Shown: positions 55,282 to 63,824 of the stretch, in pieces | How positions within the stretch are numbered: position 1 is the stretch's first letter | Layout: each line of letters opens with the position of its first letter | Assembly (NCBI RefSeq): GCF_003813775.1 | Contig: NZ_RPDH01000002.1 | Location: 1,612,001-1,676,000 of the forward strand | Direction of reading: 5' to 3' | DNA: 64,000 nucleotides | From: Chitinophaga lutea | GTDB taxonomy: Bacteria; Bacteroidota; Bacteroidia; Chitinophagales; Chitinophagaceae | Notes under the pieces: generated by a model | Seen by the model: only the letters and a program-made list of their open reading frames with translations | The model's database searches: none | What the model was told of the DNA's origin: nothing | Program-made: the position numbers and the translations under genes

Positions 55282-55587
55282 TTAGTACACCAACGGGTCC
55301 ATTTTGGTATGGCGTACCCGGATTACAGTAACCTGATCTTCAGATACATGATATGTAATTCTATACTTTAAAAGTTCGTAAGCACGATAGGAACCATCGT
55401 TTTGCTGTCGGTATTTGTCAGGGGGATAAAAATGCGGGTTTATAGCAAGGGCCTTTATGGAAGCTAACAATTTATCTCTTACTTTTTCAGCACTCTTAAC
55501 TGAATCTTTTTTAATATGTTCATATGCGTCCTTTAAGGCGCGCTTTGCTTTATCGGCGATTATTACCTTCACAGGGCCTTTCACCAT
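55282..55587 (-). CDS. RelE/ParE-family toxin
   Basis: 101 residues. The ParE/RelE fold is suggested by VIIADKAKRALKDAYEHI, then KVRDKLLASIKALAINPHFYPPDKY, YRAYELLKYRITYHV and a C-terminal VTVIRVRHTKMDP. Toxins of this family inhibit gyrase or cleave mRNA on ribosomes; which applies cannot be decided here. The start overlaps the antitoxin's end by seven bases, the usual toxin-antitoxin arrangement. Confidence 0.88.
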   Translation of the reverse strand: MVKGPVKVIIADKAKRALKDAYEHIKKDSVKSAEKVRDKLLASIKALAINPHFYPPDKYRQQNDGSYRAYELLKYRITYHVSEDQVTVIRVRHTKMDPLVY

Positions 55588-55811
55588 GAACGCATCTCCT
55601 TTTCCAAGTCTTCCAAAGTGGTGAATTTCCCCTCTTTTACACGCACCATTGCTTCATCCAATTCTTCATTGTATTCCTTCAGTGTTTGACGGGAATGGGT
55701 GATTTCCCCACCCTTCAGAAAGCTTTTCAACATCTGGATAACACTTTTTTTCTGTGTGTCGTCCAAACGGGAAAAATGCTCAAACATCTCCTGATCCAAA
55801 GCTTTACCCAT
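55581..55811 (-). CDS. Antitoxin partner of the RelE/ParE toxin
   Basis: 76 residues, acidic and helical, with a long C-terminal toxin-binding tail (AMVRVKEGKFTTLEDLEKEMRSW). No obvious ribbon-helix-helix motif, so the DNA-binding class is uncertain. First gene of the pair, with a TAAATTTG promoter element at 55828..55835, where it would be expected to repress itself. Confidence 0.82.
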   Translation of the reverse strand: MGKALDQEMFEHFSRLDDTQKKSVIQMLKSFLKGGEITHSRQTLKEYNEELDEAMVRVKEGKFTTLEDLEKEMRSW

Positions 55812-55827
55812 ATGTATGGTTTTTATA

Positions 55828-55835
55828 CAAATTTA
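55828..55835 (-). promoter_or_regulatory. TAnnTTTG promoter element of the toxin-antitoxin pair
   Basis: TAAATTTG on the minus strand, 16 bases before the antitoxin ATG. Confidence 0.5.
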
Positions 55836-55867
55836 AGGTATTATTCTTAATCAGAGTGGTCTCGCCC

Positions 55868-56497
55868 CTACCCCTTCCTTTCCCCTACCACCCACACCAG
55901 GCACAGTTCCCCGTCCATGAGATACTGCAGATCCAGGCAGGCCATCCGCTCGTCTTTCAGGAAGTCGCAGGTGATCATGCCGGCGTTCTGAAAGGGGAAA
56001 GCCTGCAGCTGCATGTTGGCCTTAAAATCCAGCCCGCCCATGCCGTACCATTTGTAAACCGCCTCCTTGGCGCTCCAGCAAACGGTCTGATGCGGCAGTT
56101 TATGGGTTCTGGAGATGAATTCGGCCTCCCGCAGCGCCAGGAACTTGTGCGCCACCCGCCCGATCTTGGGCTGCACCAGCTCGATGTCGATGCCCACATG
56201 CTCGCGGCGGCTCACGATGGCGGCGGCATAGTCGCCGCAATGGGAAATGGAAAAATAATAAGGATTACCGGGGATATAGGGCTTGCGGCTGTCCATGATG
56301 CGGATGTCGTTCACCGGCAGCTCCGGGAAGAGCTCCACCAGCAGGTAACGCCCGGCGAAATGCTGCAGCCGTTTATGAGGATGGTGCACTTCGGGCTCTA
56401 TCGTAACGGTTTTCCTGAAAAAGGCTTCTTCTTCACCAATTTTCCACACTCCGAGCTTCGTATCCCGATCTATTTGAATTGTACGTATTAAAGCCAT
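55868..56497 (-). CDS. 4'-phosphopantetheinyl transferase (Sfp superfamily)
   Basis: 209 residues, Sfp-type rather than the short AcpS type. It moves 4'-phosphopantetheine from CoA onto carrier proteins. The two magnesium and CoA motifs are visible: VGIDIELVQPK (about 99-109) and FAGAPRR-equivalent WSAKEAVYKWYG. YYFSISHCGDYAAAIVS precedes the first. No polyketide or peptide synthetase is in the window, so its carrier protein is unknown. It is divergent from the dCTP deaminase gene. Confidence 0.9.
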   Translation of the reverse strand: MALIRTIQIDRDTKLGVWKIGEEEAFFRKTVTIEPEVHHPHKRLQHFAGRYLLVELFPELPVNDIRIMDSRKPYIPGNPYYFSISHCGDYAAAIVSRREHVGIDIELVQPKIGRVAHKFLALREAEFISRTHKLPHQTVCWSAKEAVYKWYGMGGLDFKANMQLQAFPFQNAGMITCDFLKDERMACLDLQYLMDGELCLVWVVGERKG

Positions 56498-56564
56498 AAA
56501 TTCGCCGCATTAAACGCGAATTTAACGGGAAATACCCAACTGGCCTAACCTAAACAAACACATC

Positions 56565-57101
56565 ATGATTCTGTCGGATAAACGGATACTGGAGGAAATC
56601 GAAAAGGGCACGATCGTGATCAGCCCTTATGATCGCAAATATTTGGGGACCAACTCCTACGACGTACACCTCGGCAAACACCTGGCCACGTATGCAGACA
56701 GGGTGCTGGATGCCCGCAAACACAACGAAATCGTACACTTCGAAATACCGGAAGAGGGCTTCGTGCTGCAGCCGAATACCCTTTACCTCGGCGTAACGCT
56801 GGAATACACCGAAACGCACGCCCATGTGCCCTTCCTCGAAGGCAAATCGAGCACGGGCCGCCTGGGTATCGACATCCACGCCACCGCAGGCAAAGGCGAC
56901 GTGGGTTTCTGCAACACCTGGACGCTCGAGATCTCCTGCGCCCAGCCGGTGAAAATCTACGCGGGCATGCCGATCGGACAACTCATCTACTTCGCCGTGG
57001 AAGGAGAAATCGAAACTTTCTACAACAAAAAAGGCAACGCCAAATACAACGGCAGAACGGTTCGCCCCGTAGAAAGCATGATGTGGAAAAACGAGTTCTA
57101 A
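56565..57101 (+). CDS. dcd: dCTP deaminase
   Basis: 178 residues. It converts dCTP to dUTP. The start MILSDKRILEEIEKG is the family signature, followed by GTNSYDVHLG, LEGKSSTGRLGIDIHATAG and WTLEISCAQPVKIYAGMPIGQL. The Glu in WTLE is the expected catalytic residue. Whether it is mono- or bifunctional (with dUTPase activity) cannot be told. Single-gene unit divergent from the phosphopantetheinyl transferase. Confidence 0.95.
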   Translation: MILSDKRILEEIEKGTIVISPYDRKYLGTNSYDVHLGKHLATYADRVLDARKHNEIVHFEIPEEGFVLQPNTLYLGVTLEYTETHAHVPFLEGKSSTGRLGIDIHATAGKGDVGFCNTWTLEISCAQPVKIYAGMPIGQLIYFAVEGEIETFYNKKGNAKYNGRTVRPVESMMWKNEF

Positions 57102-57199
57102 AATAAAAAGCCCGGAGTGTGCAATACTCCAGGCCCGGATCTTAATGAAACGAATCAAAAAGATCCTTCAGTTTTTGCAAGAGGCCCGTTATGCGGGAC

Positions 57200-57241
57200 A
57201 AACCATCCAGGATAACCGAAAACCTGGATGGTTTCTTTTTT
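57200..57241 (+). terminator. Hairpin terminator downstream of dcd
   Basis: A 12-bp stem (57200..57211 and 57223..57234) with an 11-base loop and a T run. It lies about 100 bases beyond the dcd stop. Confidence 0.65.
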
Positions 57242-57459
57242 CCATTCCCCATACTTCAACATGGACGTTTTTGAAAAGCCCACCATCTGCGTTTCATGCC
57301 TTGCATATCGAACGGGAGCATCAATATTAAGAGTTTCTCCCGGTATAAAAATCAAACCACGACACCCCGCCTCGCAGGTTGCAAAAGCGGGTCTCAACTA
57401 TTTTTCAAACCGGCCATGGTAAAGGATTACAGCCATGAAATTTTTCTGTTAAAGGCATG

Positions 57460-57499
57460 AAAAAAGGCGTGGAGATACACGGTATGCATCTCCACGCCT
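57460..57499 (-). terminator. Terminator of the TlpA-like gene
   Basis: A 12-bp stem (57465..57476 and 57488..57499), followed by T on the minus strand, 21 bases beyond the gene's stop. Confidence 0.8.
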
Positions 57500-57519
57500 C
57501 ACTATACCGAAGCCGCTTG

Positions 57520-58758
57520 TTAACTCTCCTTCAATAACTCGTCCATCAACGCATTGAACTCATGTTTGTATTCCTCATAATGCTCGCCCGTACCCGGCCC
57601 GTTGAACCCGGTGTGCACCTTGCGCACGCGGCCCTGCCTGTCGAGGTAAATGGTGGTGGGGAAGCCCTTGATGGCCGTGATCTGCGGCAGCGTTTTTTCC
57701 GTTTTCTGCGGGTCTGCCGGTGTTACGCCGGTGATCAGGATGGGATACGCGATGTCGAACCGTTTGGTGAAACTTTCGAGCGCCTTCTTTGATTTCTCAA
57801 AATCGGTGGTGCGCTCATAGCTGAGCATCACGATCTCCGCGCCGCGGTCTTTATTCTGTTTATACCACTCGCTCAGGTACCTGGTTTCATCCATGCAGTT
57901 GGGGCACCAGGAACCGGAGATCTGTATCACCACGGCTTTGTTTTTGAAACGTTCGTCTTTGATCGACACGGGCTTGCCGTTGAGGTCGGGGAAGCTGAAA
58001 TCGAGCGTGGCGTTCGCTTCCCTGACGGTCGAAATGGTGGTAGCGTCCTGCAAACGGGCGCTGCTGTCTTTCCGGGCGGTGAACGCCAGCCTGTTGGTGA
58101 TGCCCTGCAGGAACACGCCGTTGCCGAGGGTGGAATCGTTCTCGATTCTGGCGGTGAACACATAGGCGAACGAGCCGTCGAAGGTGGAGATCTTCAGCGT
58201 ATCGCCGTCTACCACGCCTTGCAGGTAACGGTAGTCGCCGGTGGTGGTGAGGAACGTGCCTTTCACGGCGCTGCCTTCCTGCACGAACTCACCGATGGCG
58301 AAAGTGGAATCTGCCTTGCCGGGGGCGGTGAAATGCGTGGGCCAGCGGCCGGTGATGTTGAATTTCGGCGGGTTCTTCGCGGGGAAACGTTCGGCGATGC
58401 CGGGCAATCCCTTAAAGGCGATGCTCACATCTTTGTCTGCCAGGTGCCGTATCCAGCGGCCTTCGAGGCTGCCGTCGGGTTGCAGCGCGGTGCGGAACTC
58501 GGAGTCGTAAAAAGGCATGCGGATGAAAACGGAGTCTCCCTCCTGCCGCACATCATCCACCAGCAAACGTTCGCCGGCGTTGAGGATGTGAATGGTCTTT
58601 TTGCCGGCGCTGTCCTGCACTTCGAAGTTGAACACGATATCGCCGCCGTCTTCGCGCAGCAGGTGGCCCTGCCAGTTGCCGGCGGTCAGATGTCCGGGTT
58701 GTTGTGCGCCGCAGGCCGCCAGGGCCAGCGCCGCACCGAATAAGAATACTGATTTCAT
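57520..58758 (-). CDS. TlpA-like thioredoxin-fold lipoprotein
   Basis: 412 residues from the ATG at 58758; the frame runs to 58800 but the lipoprotein signal (ending LALAACGAQQ) starts at 58758. A beta-rich N-terminal half of about 250 residues precedes a thioredoxin-like domain with the active site SGSWCPNCMDETRYL (CPNC), FDIAYPILITG and FPTTIYLDRQGRVR. Such proteins reduce or oxidise disulfides in the periplasm. The N-terminal domain resembles the lipocalin-like DUF4369/AhpC-associated regions common in Bacteroidota, but I cannot name it. Confidence 0.88.
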   Translation of the reverse strand: MKSVFLFGAALALAACGAQQPGHLTAGNWQGHLLREDGGDIVFNFEVQDSAGKKTIHILNAGERLLVDDVRQEGDSVFIRMPFYDSEFRTALQPDGSLEGRWIRHLADKDVSIAFKGLPGIAERFPAKNPPKFNITGRWPTHFTAPGKADSTFAIGEFVQEGSAVKGTFLTTTGDYRYLQGVVDGDTLKISTFDGSFAYVFTARIENDSTLGNGVFLQGITNRLAFTARKDSSARLQDATTISTVREANATLDFSFPDLNGKPVSIKDERFKNKAVVIQISGSWCPNCMDETRYLSEWYKQNKDRGAEIVMLSYERTTDFEKSKKALESFTKRFDIAYPILITGVTPADPQKTEKTLPQITAIKGFPTTIYLDRQGRVRKVHTGFNGPGTGEHYEEYKHEFNALMDELLKES

Positions 58759-58834
58759 GTGATTCGTAGTTTCCTGCGCGGGTGAAAGGCATCCCTTCAT
58801 CCTGCGCTATTTTATGATCACCGCGTACGGTGGT

Positions 58835-59506
58835 TTAAGCATAGTTTCTTGCCCCGAACAGCAGGCTGCCGATACGCACCAGCGTACTGCCTTCTTCGAG
58901 GGCTATCGGGTAATCACCGCTCATGCCGGTGGATAATTCCTTAAACGTGCCGCTGCCGGCGAAATACTTTTCCGCCACGGCGGCGTGCAGTGTTTTCAGT
59001 GTACGGAACTCCGCCCGGATGCGGGCTTCATCGTCCGTATTGCTGGCCATGCCCATCAGGCCGGCGATGCGTACATGCTGCAGTTCCTTCGCACCGTCGA
59101 GCACCCCGTACAGCTCCGCTTCGTCAAGGCCGAACTTCGTTTCTTCGGTGGCGATGAACACCTGCAGCAGGCAGTCGATCACGCGGCCGTTCTTCGCAGC
59201 CTGTTTATTGATCTCCTGGAGCAGCTTCAGGCTGTCGACCCCATGGATCATGCTCACGAACGGCGCGATGTATTTAACCTTGTTGCTTTGCAGGTGGCCG
59301 ATGAAATGCCATTGGATGTCTTTGGGCAGCTGGTTTTCCTTGTCCACCATTTCCTGCACGTAGTTCTCTCCGAATATGCGCTGGCCTGCATCGTACAGCG
59401 CCCGTATATCCTGTACGGGTTTGATTTTCGATACGGCTACCAGGCGGGCATGGTATGGTTCGATCGTTGAAAGCACCTGCCGGTAGTTCGCTAAATTCAC
59501 TGCCAT
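58835..59506 (-). CDS. YggS-family PLP homeostasis protein
   Basis: 223 residues from the ATG at 59506. Single-domain PLP-binding barrel with the cofactor lysine in LVAVSKIKPVQDI, then FGENYVQEMVDKE, WHFIGHLQSNKVKYI and LSTGMSGDYPIALEEGST. Proteins of this family maintain free PLP levels rather than catalyse a known reaction. The ATG at 59536 would lie upstream of the promoter element at 59514..59521 and is rejected. The message is probably leaderless. Confidence 0.95.
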   Translation of the reverse strand: MAVNLANYRQVLSTIEPYHARLVAVSKIKPVQDIRALYDAGQRIFGENYVQEMVDKENQLPKDIQWHFIGHLQSNKVKYIAPFVSMIHGVDSLKLLQEINKQAAKNGRVIDCLLQVFIATEETKFGLDEAELYGVLDGAKELQHVRIAGLMGMASNTDDEARIRAEFRTLKTLHAAVAEKYFAGSGTFKELSTGMSGDYPIALEEGSTLVRIGSLLFGARNYA

Positions 59507-59513
59507 ATTCCTA

Positions 59514-59521
59514 CAAAAGTA
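59514..59521 (-). promoter_or_regulatory. TAnnTTTG promoter element of the YggS gene
   Basis: TACTTTTG on the minus strand, seven bases before the ATG at 59506; decides the start. Confidence 0.6.
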
Positions 59522-59658
59522 ATAGACTTTTCCCATTTCTGAGCAGTCTGTGTTTGTGAATTAACACATATTAAATGCCTCATTCATGCAAAATATTCAA
59601 CAATAGGCAGAAAATGCTTGATAATGTCAAATCATTTTTTTACATCCTCATTTTAAAA

Positions 59659-59666
59659 TAGGTTTG
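59659..59666 (+). promoter_or_regulatory. TAnnTTTG promoter element of the acyl-CoA dehydrogenase gene
   Basis: TAGGTTTG, 35 bases before the ATG at 59702. Confidence 0.55.
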
Positions 59667-59701
59667 TAAGCACCAACAATCTTTTTTAAAACCAAATACG
59701 T

Positions 59702-60844
59702 ATGCATTTTCAGTTAACGGAAGAACACCTGATGATTCAGAAGGCAGCACGGGATTTTGCGGTGAATGAACTGCTCCCCGGCGTGATTGAAAGGGACGAA
59801 CAGCAGAAATTCCCCGCGGAACAAATTAAAAAACTGGGCGAACTGGGCTTTATGGGCATGATGGTAGACCCTCAATATGGTGGCGCCGGACTGGACACGG
59901 TTTCTTATGTACTGGCGATGGAAGAGATTTCAAAAATAGACGCATCGGCGTCTGTGGTGATGAGCGTGAACAACTCGCTCGTATGCTGGGGCCTCGAAGC
60001 CTTCGGCAATGAAGAACAGAAACAGAAATACCTCGTACCGCTGGCCAAAGGCGAGATCATCGGCGCCTTTCTGCTGAGCGAGCCGGAAGCGGGCTCCGAC
60101 GCTACGTCGCAGCGCACCATCGGGGAAGACAAAGGCGACCATTACCTCGTGAACGGCACCAAAAACTGGATCACCAACGGCAACTCCGCCAGCGTGTACC
60201 TGGTGATGGTGCAAACGCATCCCGAAAAAGGCAGCAAAGGCATCAACGCCCTCATCATCGAAAAAAACACGCCGGGCGTGAGCATCGGCGCGAAGGAAAA
60301 TAAACTCGGCATCCGCGGCAGCGATACGCACAGCGTGATGTTCCAGGACGTGAAAGTGCCCAAGGAAAACCGCATCGGCGAAGACGGCTTCGGTTTCAAG
60401 TTCGCGATGAAAACCCTGGGCGGCGGCCGCATCGGCATCGCCTCGCAGGCCCTCGGCATCGCCAGCGGCGCGTACGAACTGGCGCTGAAATATTCCAAAA
60501 CGCGCAAGGCCTTCGGCAAGGAAATCAGCCAGCACCAGGCCATACAGTTCAAGCTGGCCGACATGGCCACCCGCATCGAAGCATCCCGCCTGCTGTGCCT
60601 GCGCGCGGCGTGGGAGAAAGATAACCACCTCGACTATACGCTCAGCGGCTCCATGGCCAAGGTGTATGCGTCCGAAACCGCCATGTGGGTCACCACCGAA
60701 GCGGTGCAGGTGCACGGCGGTTATGGGTACGTAAAGGAATACCACGTGGAAAGACTGATGCGCGACGCCAAGATCACGCAGATATACGAAGGCACCTCCG
60801 AAGTGCAGCGTATCGTGATCAGCCGCAGCATACTCGGCCACTAA
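59702..60844 (+). CDS. Acyl-CoA dehydrogenase
   Basis: 380 residues, typical of short-chain or branched-chain enzymes. This FAD enzyme introduces the alpha-beta double bond of an acyl-CoA. Motifs: GFMGMMVDPQYGGAGLDTVSY, FLLSEPEAGSDATSQRT, LGIRGSDTHSVMFQDV, HQAIQFKLADMATRIEASRLL and the catalytic-base segment QIYEGTSEVQRIVISR. Chain-length preference is not readable. The arginase gene follows 59 bases later on the same strand and may be co-transcribed. Confidence 0.95.
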   Translation: MHFQLTEEHLMIQKAARDFAVNELLPGVIERDEQQKFPAEQIKKLGELGFMGMMVDPQYGGAGLDTVSYVLAMEEISKIDASASVVMSVNNSLVCWGLEAFGNEEQKQKYLVPLAKGEIIGAFLLSEPEAGSDATSQRTIGEDKGDHYLVNGTKNWITNGNSASVYLVMVQTHPEKGSKGINALIIEKNTPGVSIGAKENKLGIRGSDTHSVMFQDVKVPKENRIGEDGFGFKFAMKTLGGGRIGIASQALGIASGAYELALKYSKTRKAFGKEISQHQAIQFKLADMATRIEASRLLCLRAAWEKDNHLDYTLSGSMAKVYASETAMWVTTEAVQVHGGYGYVKEYHVERLMRDAKITQIYEGTSEVQRIVISRSILGH

Positions 60845-60903
60845 AAAGACTACACCGCCGTACGGCGCCCTATCCGTGCGGCTGGTTACAACACCAGAAC
60901 AAT

Positions 60904-61851
60904 ATGAAGAATATCAAGATCATTGAGGTTAAGTCCGAAATCGGGGCCGGTACCCGCGGGGCCAGCCTCGGCGTGGAAGCGATCAAGATCGCGGCGCTCG
61001 ATTTCATGAGCAACTTCTTTGTACACTTTCCTACGGAATCGGTAGAAACGGAAAACAGGCTGCTGTTTGAGCCCATCGAAAGCCCTTACGCCAAACGCAT
61101 CAAAGGCACCTATACCATGTACGAAAGAGTGAGCAAAGCCGTGTGCGATACCGTCAAGGCCAACTGGTTCCCCGTTGTACTGTCCGGCGACCACAGCACC
61201 GCCGGCGCCACCATTGCCGGTCTCAAAATAGCGCGGCCCAAAGCCAAACTCGGCGTCATCTGGATAGACGCGCACGCCGACCTCCACACCCCTTACACCA
61301 CGCCTTCCGGCAACATGCACGGCATGCCGCTGGCAGTGTCCATCGCGGAAGACAATAAAGACCATATGGTGCATGAGGTGGACGATAACACCGTCCGGAT
61401 GTGGAACGCCCTGAAGAACATCGGCAAGATCGCTCCCAAGGTACTGCCGGAAGATATCGTGTTCATTTCCCTGCGCGACTACGAAAAGGAAGAGGAGCAC
61501 CTCATCAAGAAACACGGCATGAAGGTGATCACTACCGGCGAAGTGCGGCGCAAGGGCGCGGAAAGCGTGGCCCGCAGCATATTCCGGTACCTGAGCGACT
61601 GTGAGTACATCTATGTATCGTTCGATGTGGACAGCCTCGACGCATCCATCTCCCGCGGCACCGGCACCCCTGTCAGCAACGGCCTGCGGGAAAGGGAGGC
61701 GGAAGATCTCATCTCCAAATTCATGCAGCACCGCAAAATCTGCTGCTTCGAAATCACGGAAGTCAATCCCACCCTCGACCGCGAGAACCTCATGGCGGAG
61801 ATCGCCTTTAACATCCTGCAGCGCAGCGTGAACGTGCTGATGATGAATTAA
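60904..61851 (+). CDS. Arginase family protein
   Basis: 315 residues from the ATG at 60904; the longer frame from 60685 is antisense-free but overlaps the dehydrogenase gene. Manganese-site motifs of ureohydrolases are all present: SGDHSTAGA, WIDAHADLHTP, and SFDVDSLDAS, with the Glu in EVNPTLDREN. The segment after DAHAD (SGNMHGMPLA) favours arginase over agmatinase or formimidoylglutamase, giving ornithine and urea from arginine. Its stop overlaps the stop of the convergent DUF3810 gene in a TTAA (61848..61851). Confidence 0.92.
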   Translation: MKNIKIIEVKSEIGAGTRGASLGVEAIKIAALDFMSNFFVHFPTESVETENRLLFEPIESPYAKRIKGTYTMYERVSKAVCDTVKANWFPVVLSGDHSTAGATIAGLKIARPKAKLGVIWIDAHADLHTPYTTPSGNMHGMPLAVSIAEDNKDHMVHEVDDNTVRMWNALKNIGKIAPKVLPEDIVFISLRDYEKEEEHLIKKHGMKVITTGEVRRKGAESVARSIFRYLSDCEYIYVSFDVDSLDASISRGTGTPVSNGLREREAEDLISKFMQHRKICCFEITEVNPTLDRENLMAEIAFNILQRSVNVLMMN

Positions 61852-62933
61852 AGTTTGTAATACGCCATAAGCCAGCCCACCACTTCACTGTAACTGCGGA
61901 TGCCCTGCTCCTGCCGGTTGGCCTTCAGGTACTGGTCGTACAGCACGGCGGAATAATCGTCCATCGGGCCCTCGTATTCCCGGTAGAACAGGATCACCGC
62001 GCGGGTATCTTCCCGGATGGCCGGCAGCGTGCGGCTCCACACCAGGCGGGCCAGGTAACCGTTGCGGCGCGCCAGCTGGCGGATGGTATAAGAAAGCATT
62101 TCAAAATTGGCGGCATAACGGAAACGCGGGTCCGGAGAGCGGCTCGCGGTAATATACCCCACGAAGTTCGCATCTTCTTCCGGCGCAAAACCCAGCTGGT
62201 GGGCAATTTCATGGCAGGTGGTAAAAGGCTGCAGGAAAGCGGGCACCGTCGTATTCACCTGCGCCTCGTTGGTGAAGGGGTTCAGGTAGCCGGTAACGCC
62301 GATGTAATTGAGGTATTCCCCGAACAGCGCCGGTTTGAGCGAAGGCGGCGTGTAGGTCAGCGAAGGCCAGGTGCGGGCGGCATCGGCATAACAGCCGGCC
62401 GCCGTTTTGAAGGTAATGCCGGGTAACGAATCCGGTTGGGCCGGCAGCGCCAGTTTATCGCGGTTGGTGAGCTGCACCAGCGTATCGGCCAGCAGGTACA
62501 GATCCGCGGTGGTGTATTTTTCCACCCCGAAACCCATCTCCTTCACATAGGTATGGCGGCGGTAATGGCCGCCCCAGAACAGCAGGAAAATAAAATAAAG
62601 TACCAGTACGGACTTCACCCCTTTGAGGGACAGCAGCAGCAGTTCGCTCCATCGCCCGCGCACCAGGCTGTACAACATTCTTAATAAAAATACTACACTG
62701 ATTATTATCCAGACGCTGTATATTACATCGCCGATACTAAAGGGTATCTTGCCCAGTAATTTTCTTAAGACTGTACTGATGAAATGGTACCACCTATGAA
62801 AATACAAGTCAGCCAGCCAGCCTCCCGCTGCAAATACCGCATTCAGGATCAGAATGGCCAGTATGCTGACGGCTATACCTGTTAGTTGTTTTTTAACCGG
62901 GTCGGTTGTTTCCAATTTAACCTGACGGAACAT
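61848..62933 (-). CDS. DUF3810 membrane protein with HExxH motif
   Basis: 361 residues from the ATG at 62933; an ATG at 62945 would add four residues. Three membrane helices lie in the first 130 residues. The domain behind them contains TTCHEIAHQLGFAPEEDANF, a zinc-protease-like HEIAH, and RFRYAANFEMLSYTIRQL. Peptidase activity is plausible but not established for the family. Its start overlaps the divergent fructosamine-kinase start within a CATG, and its stop overlaps the arginase stop, so it is locked between both neighbours. No exact promoter element is seen upstream. Confidence 0.9.
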   Translation of the reverse strand: MFRQVKLETTDPVKKQLTGIAVSILAILILNAVFAAGGWLADLYFHRWYHFISTVLRKLLGKIPFSIGDVIYSVWIIISVVFLLRMLYSLVRGRWSELLLLSLKGVKSVLVLYFIFLLFWGGHYRRHTYVKEMGFGVEKYTTADLYLLADTLVQLTNRDKLALPAQPDSLPGITFKTAAGCYADAARTWPSLTYTPPSLKPALFGEYLNYIGVTGYLNPFTNEAQVNTTVPAFLQPFTTCHEIAHQLGFAPEEDANFVGYITASRSPDPRFRYAANFEMLSYTIRQLARRNGYLARLVWSRTLPAIREDTRAVILFYREYEGPMDDYSAVLYDQYLKANRQEQGIRSYSEVVGWLMAYYKL

Positions 62934-63813
62934 GATAGATGACATTATAAAACGGGAATTGAGCGAAACCCTGTCCGCGCAATTATCGGTGAAAATACAG
63001 ATTAATCGCGCTGAGCGGATACAGGGAGGCGATATTAATGAAACATTCCGGCTGGACACGAACGAGGGCAAATGGTTCCTGAAAATGAACGATGCCCGCA
63101 AATACCCCGATATGTTCGTGCGGGAGCACGACGGGCTGGAGGAGCTGCGCCACGCCGCCGCGCTGTTCGTACCGAAACCCCTCTGCACGGGCACGGCCGG
63201 CCACCGGGCGTTCCTCGTCACGGAGTTCGTTGAAAAAGGCGGCGCCGCGCCCGATTTCTGGGAGAGCTTCGCGGCCGGCATGGCCCGGCTGCACCAGCAT
63301 ACCAAACCTTTCTACGGCCTGCAGTCCGCCAACTATATCGGTTCCATCAAACAATACAACACACCCTACAGCACCTGGCCGGTGTTTTATGCGTTCAACC
63401 GCCTGACGCCGCTGGCGAAGATGGCGTATGACCGGCACCGGATGGACAAAGACATGCTGAAGCAGCTGGAATCGCTGTGCCGCCGCCTGCCGGAGCTGTT
63501 CCCCGACGAGCCGCCCGCATTGCTGCACGGCGATCTGTGGAGCGGTAATTTTTTGGTGGGGGCTAACGGCAAGGCCTGTATTTTCGACCCCGCCGTGTAT
63601 TACGGCCATCGCGAAATGGACCTCGCCATGACGAGGCTGTTCGGGGGATTCGATACCCGTTTCTACTACACCTACCAGGCCATCCGCCCGCTGGAGAGCG
63701 GCTGGCAGCAACGCATAGGGCTATGCCAGCTGTACCCCCTGCTGGTACACCTGAACCTGTTCGGCGGCAGTTACTACAATGATGTAAAAGAGATTCTCGC
63801 TGTTACAAATTAA
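62932..63813 (+). CDS. Fructosamine kinase family protein
   Basis: 293 residues, family length. These enzymes phosphorylate ketosamine groups on glycated proteins or amino acids so that they break down. Visible are GGDINETFRL in the N-lobe, FLKMNDA (ATP lysine), NYIGSIKQYN, the catalytic LLHGDLWSGNFLV and the metal-binding FDPAVYYGHREMDLAM. Homologues may act on other phosphate acceptors. The start codon shares bases with the divergent DUF3810 start. Confidence 0.93.
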   Translation: MIDDIIKRELSETLSAQLSVKIQINRAERIQGGDINETFRLDTNEGKWFLKMNDARKYPDMFVREHDGLEELRHAAALFVPKPLCTGTAGHRAFLVTEFVEKGGAAPDFWESFAAGMARLHQHTKPFYGLQSANYIGSIKQYNTPYSTWPVFYAFNRLTPLAKMAYDRHRMDKDMLKQLESLCRRLPELFPDEPPALLHGDLWSGNFLVGANGKACIFDPAVYYGHREMDLAMTRLFGGFDTRFYYTYQAIRPLESGWQQRIGLCQLYPLLVHLNLFGGSYYNDVKEILAVTN

Positions 63814-63824
63814 ACGGGACGGGC

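Larger units (their letters stand above)
57102..57519. other. 418-base intergenic region between convergent genes
   Basis: It contains two hairpins listed separately. The frames at 57145..57330 (plus) and 57155..57397 (minus) overlap the first hairpin and lack protein-like composition. I see no gene. Confidence 0.5.

Noticed and set aside
57145..57397. Short frames on both strands downstream of dcd
   Set aside because: They overlap a hairpin terminator and have no protein-like composition.
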